DNA of 7,765 nucleotides from an uncultured Streptococcus sp. Lineage in GTDB: Bacteria > Bacillota > Bacilli > Lactobacillales > Streptococcaceae. The notes beneath the pieces are model-generated. The model worked only from the letters and a program-made list of their open reading frames with translations, ran no database searches and was not told the DNA's origin. The translations under genes were made by a program, and so were the position numbers. The stretch covers positions 1 through 7,765 of the forward strand of contig NZ_CALTUR010000088.1 of the NCBI RefSeq assembly GCF_943912555.1, in the 5' to 3' direction. Below are positions 4,697 to 7,765 of this stretch, one piece after another (position 1 is the first letter of the stretch; each line of letters opens with the position of its first letter).

Positions 4697-7231
4697 TTAT
4701 AGTTTCTGTTTTAACTCAACCAAAACATTCATAGCCTGCATAGGTGTCATATTGTAAACATCCAGTTTAGCTAATTCTGCTAGGATAGGATGCTCTTCTG
4801 CCGTATCAAAGAGTGAAATCTGTTCAGTGACAGCACTTGTTTGCCTCATCAGACTTGGACTTTCTCCCCCTTGACTCTCCAGTTGAGTCAAAATCTTATC
4901 CGCCCTTGCTAAAAGGTCTGCTGGTAAACCAGCAATCTTGGCAACATGGATACCGTAGGATTTGTCAGCTGGTCCTGGTTCAATCTTGTGAAGGAAGGTA
5001 ACCTGCCCATCCTGCTCTAAGGTTGCCACGTGAACATTGACTAAATGTTTCAAGCTGGACTCTAGACTAGTCAACTCATGGTAGTGGGTCGCAAAGAGGG
5101 TCTTGGCTCCGATATGCTCATGGATGTATTCGATGATGGACTGAGCAAGAGCCATCCCGTCATAAGTTGCAGTTCCACGACCTAACTCATCAAAAAGAAT
5201 CAAGGAATTCTTTGTTGCATGTGAAATGGCATTATTAGCCTCCATCATCTCCACCATAAAGGTTGATTGACCTGAAACCAAGTCATCTGCTGCTCCGATA
5301 CGGGTAAAAATGGCATCAAAAATCGGTAAATGGGCGCTTTCTGCTGGCACATAAGAACCCAACTGAGCCATAACCGCCGTCATGGCTAACTGACGCATGT
5401 AGGTAGACTTCCCGCTCATGTTTGGCCCTGTAATCAGTTGAATACTGGTATCCTCTGCCATCTGAATCGTATTGGGAATATAGGTCTGAGCCCCCATAAC
5501 CTTTTCAACGACAGCATGGCGCCCTTTCTGGATATCAATCCGCGAATTATCTCCGAATTCAGGTCGAATCAAATGCTGGGTTTCAGCAACAACTGCGAGA
5601 CTTTGCAGGACATCAACCGTCGCAATTCCTTGGGCTAGAGCTTGTAAACGTTGGATGTACTTGCTGACCTCTTCACGAATACGCATAAAAATTTCGTACT
5701 CTAGGTTGGCTGACTTCTCACGCGCCTCCAGCATATCTCCCTCGATACGGGCTAATTCTTCGGTTCCAAAACGTTCTGAGTTTTTCAGCGTTGCCTTGCG
5801 GAAAAAGTGAGCAGGCACATTTCCTAGTTGCGAATTGGTCACATGGAAATAATAGCCATCTTTTTTATTGTAGTCAATCTTGAGCGTACTAATACCAGAG
5901 TTTTCTCGCTCCTTAGCCTCAATTTCAGCAATCCAACCAGTCCCTTCTCTGAGAACGCGACGGTACTTGTCTAAAGTCTCATCAAATCCAGTTCGGATAA
6001 TTCCCCCATCTGTAATCACATGAGGAGCTTCAGGAGCAATCGCTGCGCTAATCAAACTTTCTAACTCAGGGATTCCATCCAGTTGTTCGATGAGATAAGC
6101 TAGAGCAGGTTGCTCCATTCCTTCTAAAATCGCACGAATCCGTGGCACACTAGACAAGGTAGTCGCCAACTGCAAGAGATCCTTAGGATTGGTTTTGCCA
6201 AAAGAAACACGACTAGCCAAGCGCTCAATGTCATAAACACCCTTGAGACTGTCTGTCAAATCACTGCGCTCAAAGAAGTGGTCAAGAAAGACCTGCACCA
6301 CCTCTTGACGTTGGACGATTCGCTCCTTGTCAATCAAGGGACGATGGATCCATGAGCGTAAAAGCCGCATCCCCATAGCCGTTTTGGTTTCATCCAAAAG
6401 CCAGAAAAGACTGCCTTGCTTCTTACCTGAACGAGCATTCTCAACCAAATCCAGACTAGCCTTGGTCGCATAATCCATCTGCAAGAAATCCTTGATTTCA
6501 TAGCGGATAACAGGCTTGAGGTGGTTCAATTCCCTCATCTGGGTTCGATGGACATACTGGAGCAATTTACTAGATGCCGCTTGTTCCACAGCTGCTAATC
6601 GTGAATCCAGTAAATGAAGGTCCTCAAATCCTTCTTTCTCATAGGAAAGCACCAGATTCATCTGGCGACTGAGGATTTGTTCTTCTTCCTCAGATAAGTC
6701 ATAACCCAGCACTACTTCTCGAGCCTTGAGGTTACGGATTTCCCCACAAACCAGCGTAAAATCCAAAAGACCTGTCACATAAAAATCACCCGTCACCAAG
6801 TCCATATAAGCTAAGCCAAATTGATTGCCCTCACGGTCTATAGCAACCAAGAAGTTGTTCTGACTATCCGGCTTACTGCTATCGACCACTGTCCCTGGCG
6901 TAATGACCTGAACAACCTCTCGTTTCACAACCCCAACTGCTTGTTTAGGATCTTCCATCTGCTCTGCGATAGCTACCTTATAGCCCTGCTCAATCAAGAC
7001 ATCGATGTACTGTTGGGCAGAATGATAGGGAACACCCGCCATAGGAATCGGATTGTCCGCATTCTTGTTGCGACTCGTTAAGGAAATTTCCAGAATCTGC
7101 GCAGCATTGACCGCATCCTCATAAAATAATTCATAAAAATCACCCATCCGAAAGAGCAAAAAAGCATCTGGATATTGCTTTTTAATATCTACATACTGTT
7201 GCATGCCTGGTGATAGCTTTTCTGTCGCCAT
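4697..7231 (-). CDS. mutS: DNA mismatch repair protein MutS (HexA)
   Basis: The 844-residue protein is a complete MutS, the ATPase that recognises mismatches and small loops and recruits MutL (HexB in pneumococcus). The mismatch-wedge motif is GDFYE, with Phe32-Tyr33-Glu34 matching Phe36-x-Glu38 of E. coli MutS. Connector, lever and clamp domains follow (about 120-560). The C-terminal ATPase carries Walker [10 protein letters not shown] (602-610), the [14 protein letters not shown] block (649-662), Walker [12 protein letters not shown] (Asp681, Glu682) and ATHYHEL (714-720). Near the C-terminus QISLF (804-808) fits a sliding-clamp (DnaN) binding motif, followed by a final helical segment. The frame stays open to 7270, but the start at 7231 is chosen because AAGGAG (7241-7246) lies 9 bases upstream and [13 protein letters not shown] is the usual N-terminus; the longer frame would begin inside the argR terminator. 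No frameshift or missing catalytic residue is seen, so the gene should be functional. It follows argR with a hairpin between them and no clear promoter of its own. Confidence 0.97.
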   Translation of the reverse strand: MATEKLSPGMQQYVDIKKQYPDAFLLFRMGDFYELFYEDAVNAAQILEISLTSRNKNADNPIPMAGVPYHSAQQYIDVLIEQGYKVAIAEQMEDPKQAVGVVKREVVQVITPGTVVDSSKPDSQNNFLVAIDREGNQFGLAYMDLVTGDFYVTGLLDFTLVCGEIRNLKAREVVLGYDLSEEEEQILSRQMNLVLSYEKEGFEDLHLLDSRLAAVEQAASSKLLQYVHRTQMRELNHLKPVIRYEIKDFLQMDYATKASLDLVENARSGKKQGSLFWLLDETKTAMGMRLLRSWIHRPLIDKERIVQRQEVVQVFLDHFFERSDLTDSLKGVYDIERLASRVSFGKTNPKDLLQLATTLSSVPRIRAILEGMEQPALAYLIEQLDGIPELESLISAAIAPEAPHVITDGGIIRTGFDETLDKYRRVLREGTGWIAEIEAKERENSGISTLKIDYNKKDGYYFHVTNSQLGNVPAHFFRKATLKNSERFGTEELARIEGDMLEAREKSANLEYEIFMRIREEVSKYIQRLQALAQGIATVDVLQSLAVVAETQHLIRPEFGDNSRIDIQKGRHAVVEKVMGAQTYIPNTIQMAEDTSIQLITGPNMSGKSTYMRQLAMTAVMAQLGSYVPAESAHLPIFDAIFTRIGAADDLVSGQSTFMVEMMEANNAISHATKNSLILFDELGRGTATYDGMALAQSIIEYIHEHIGAKTLFATHYHELTSLESSLKHLVNVHVATLEQDGQVTFLHKIEPGPADKSYGIHVAKIAGLPADLLARADKILTQLESQGGESPSLMRQTSAVTEQISLFDTAEEHPILAELAKLDVYNMTPMQAMNVLVELKQKL

Positions 7232-7249
7232 TTTCCGTCTCTCCTTGTC

Positions 7250-7282
7250 AAAAATAAGTCTTGAGAGCAACTCCCAAGACCT
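7250..7282 (-). terminator. Intrinsic terminator between argR and mutS
   Basis: Minus-strand arms at 7271-7280 and 7258-7267 (GTCTTGGGAG / CTCTCAAGAC) form a 10-bp stem with one G-U pair, extendable by two pairs, around a three-base loop. It is followed by TTATTTTT. The stem begins at the argR stop codon (7282-7284), and the mutS ribosome binding site begins only a few bases after the T run. It should end argR transcripts or limit read-through into mutS. Confidence 0.85.
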
Positions 7283-7728
7283 TACTTATCTTTCATCAAA
7301 TCTAGCAAACGATCTTCCATGAGTTTGGCAACGTGCTGGTCTCGACAAATGACCAATAAGGTATTGGCACCAGCAACTGTTCCTAAAATCCATTCATCCT
7401 TGTTTGCATCTACAATATTTGCCAAAACAGAAGCTTCTCCCAATTTGGTATGAAGTACCAAGGTAAACTCTGCTCTTGCAACACCTTCTAAATGATGAGA
7501 CAAAAATTCCACCAAATCAATCTTTTCTGTCTCATTTGCTAGTACATAATACACCATATCATTTTTCTTGACCTTGGTCAAGCCGATTTCGCGCAAATCA
7601 CGAGACAAGGTTGTCTGCGTCACAAAGACATTGTGCGCCTCCAACCGATCTTGAATTTCTTTTTGTGTACTTAATTTCTCCTCAGTAATCATTTTTTTTA
7701 TTAACTGATGACGATCTCTTTTTCTCAT
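7282..7728 (-). CDS. argR: ArgR-family arginine regulator (ArgR1-like)
   Basis: The 148-residue protein has the ArgR/AhrC layout. The N-terminal winged-helix DNA-binding domain (about 1-70) contains the recognition segment [14 protein letters not shown], with Ser42-Arg43 of the conserved SR pair. The C-terminal oligomerisation domain (about 75-148) contains the core [14 protein letters not shown] (116-129). ArgR proteins act as hexamers on ARG boxes to control arginine synthesis, uptake or breakdown. The usual arginine-binding pair in GT(I/V)AGDDT is replaced here by Ala121-Asn122, so this paralogue probably does not sense arginine in the standard way. Mitis-group streptococci carry several ArgR paralogues; the copy next to hexA in S. 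pneumoniae is the one called ArgR1, which works with AhrC on arginine uptake genes. The start at 7728 has AGAGG 5 bases upstream. The promoter lies at or beyond the window edge. Confidence 0.93.
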   Translation of the reverse strand: MRKRDRHQLIKKMITEEKLSTQKEIQDRLEAHNVFVTQTTLSRDLREIGLTKVKKNDMVYYVLANETEKIDLVEFLSHHLEGVARAEFTLVLHTKLGEASVLANIVDANKDEWILGTVAGANTLLVICRDQHVAKLMEDRLLDLMKDK

Positions 7729-7741
7729 AAAATCCTCTTAT

Positions 7742-7755
7742 ATGAATATTTATAA
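7742..7755. promoter_or_regulatory. Possible ARG half-box upstream of argR
   Basis: The plus strand reads ATGAATATTTATAA just upstream of the argR ribosome binding site. TGAAT matches one half of the ArgR operator consensus (TGAAT, four A/T, ATTCA), but the second half matches poorly. On the minus strand TATAAA (7749-7754) could be a -10 box, with its -35 outside the window. Autoregulation is possible but weakly supported. Confidence 0.25.
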
Positions 7756-7765
7756 CTAATTTTAT

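Noticed and set aside
6821..7081. Plus-strand open frame of 86 codons, and similar ones at 149-361, 1367-1591, 3001-3210, 3486-3725 and 5438-5638
   Set aside because: All lie antisense to well-supported genes, lack ribosome binding sites and resemble no protein family.
7247..7252. TTGACA on the minus strand just before mutS, as a -35 box
   Set aside because: The position 17 bases downstream reads GGCGAC, which is no -10, and it would fall beyond the mutS start codon.
7232..7270. N-terminal extension of MutS by 13 residues
   Set aside because: It would begin inside the argR terminator hairpin and precede a standard MutS N-terminus that has its own ribosome binding site.
7299..7304. TGC-TAGATT in the 3' end of argR as an extended -10 promoter for mutS
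   Set aside because: The matching -35 position reads CAAACT, and the spacing to the nearest TTGCCA is too long. Too weak to annotate.

Overview
The window comes from the chromosome of a mitis-group Streptococcus, very close to S. pneumoniae (S. pneumoniae itself, or S. mitis/S. pseudopneumoniae). Three things point there. The predicted MutS resembles pneumococcal HexA closely (844 aa, as I remember the protein). The gene order argR - mutS/hexA - patA - patB - class I amidotransferase is the pneumococcal one. The window also holds a BOX element, the dispersed repeat typical of pneumococcus and its nearest relatives. The DNA is low-GC with strong Gram-positive Shine-Dalgarno sites. No database search could be run, so the species call rests on recalled family knowledge.

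All five complete genes lie on the minus strand and are read from the right edge to the left. 7282-7728 is an ArgR-family regulator, followed by a hairpin terminator at its stop codon. 4697-7231 is mutS (hexA), the mismatch-recognition ATPase. 4551-4696 is a compact regulatory leader with a strong promoter, a four-codon open frame and an intrinsic terminator acting as an attenuator. 2844-4550 and 1076-2842 are patA and patB, the two halves of a heterodimeric ABC multidrug exporter, one base apart. 770-1075 is a non-coding stretch of about 300 bases with the patB terminator, a candidate promoter, a complete BOX element and a 17-bp tandem duplication. 80-769 is a class I glutamine amidotransferase-like hydrolase (peptidase C26 type). 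At the left edge, a short open frame on the plus strand (1-51) may be the tail of a convergent gene.

The genes do not form one pathway. argR and mutS are neighbours separated by a terminator, patAB is its own attenuator-controlled transcription unit, and the amidotransferase has its own promoter with the BOX element in its presumed 5' untranslated region. I see no wholly new system here. The most rewarding points are the patA leader, the complementary asymmetry of the two PatA/PatB nucleotide sites, the loss of the arginine-binding Asp pair in the ArgR protein, and the BOX element placed between a promoter and its gene.
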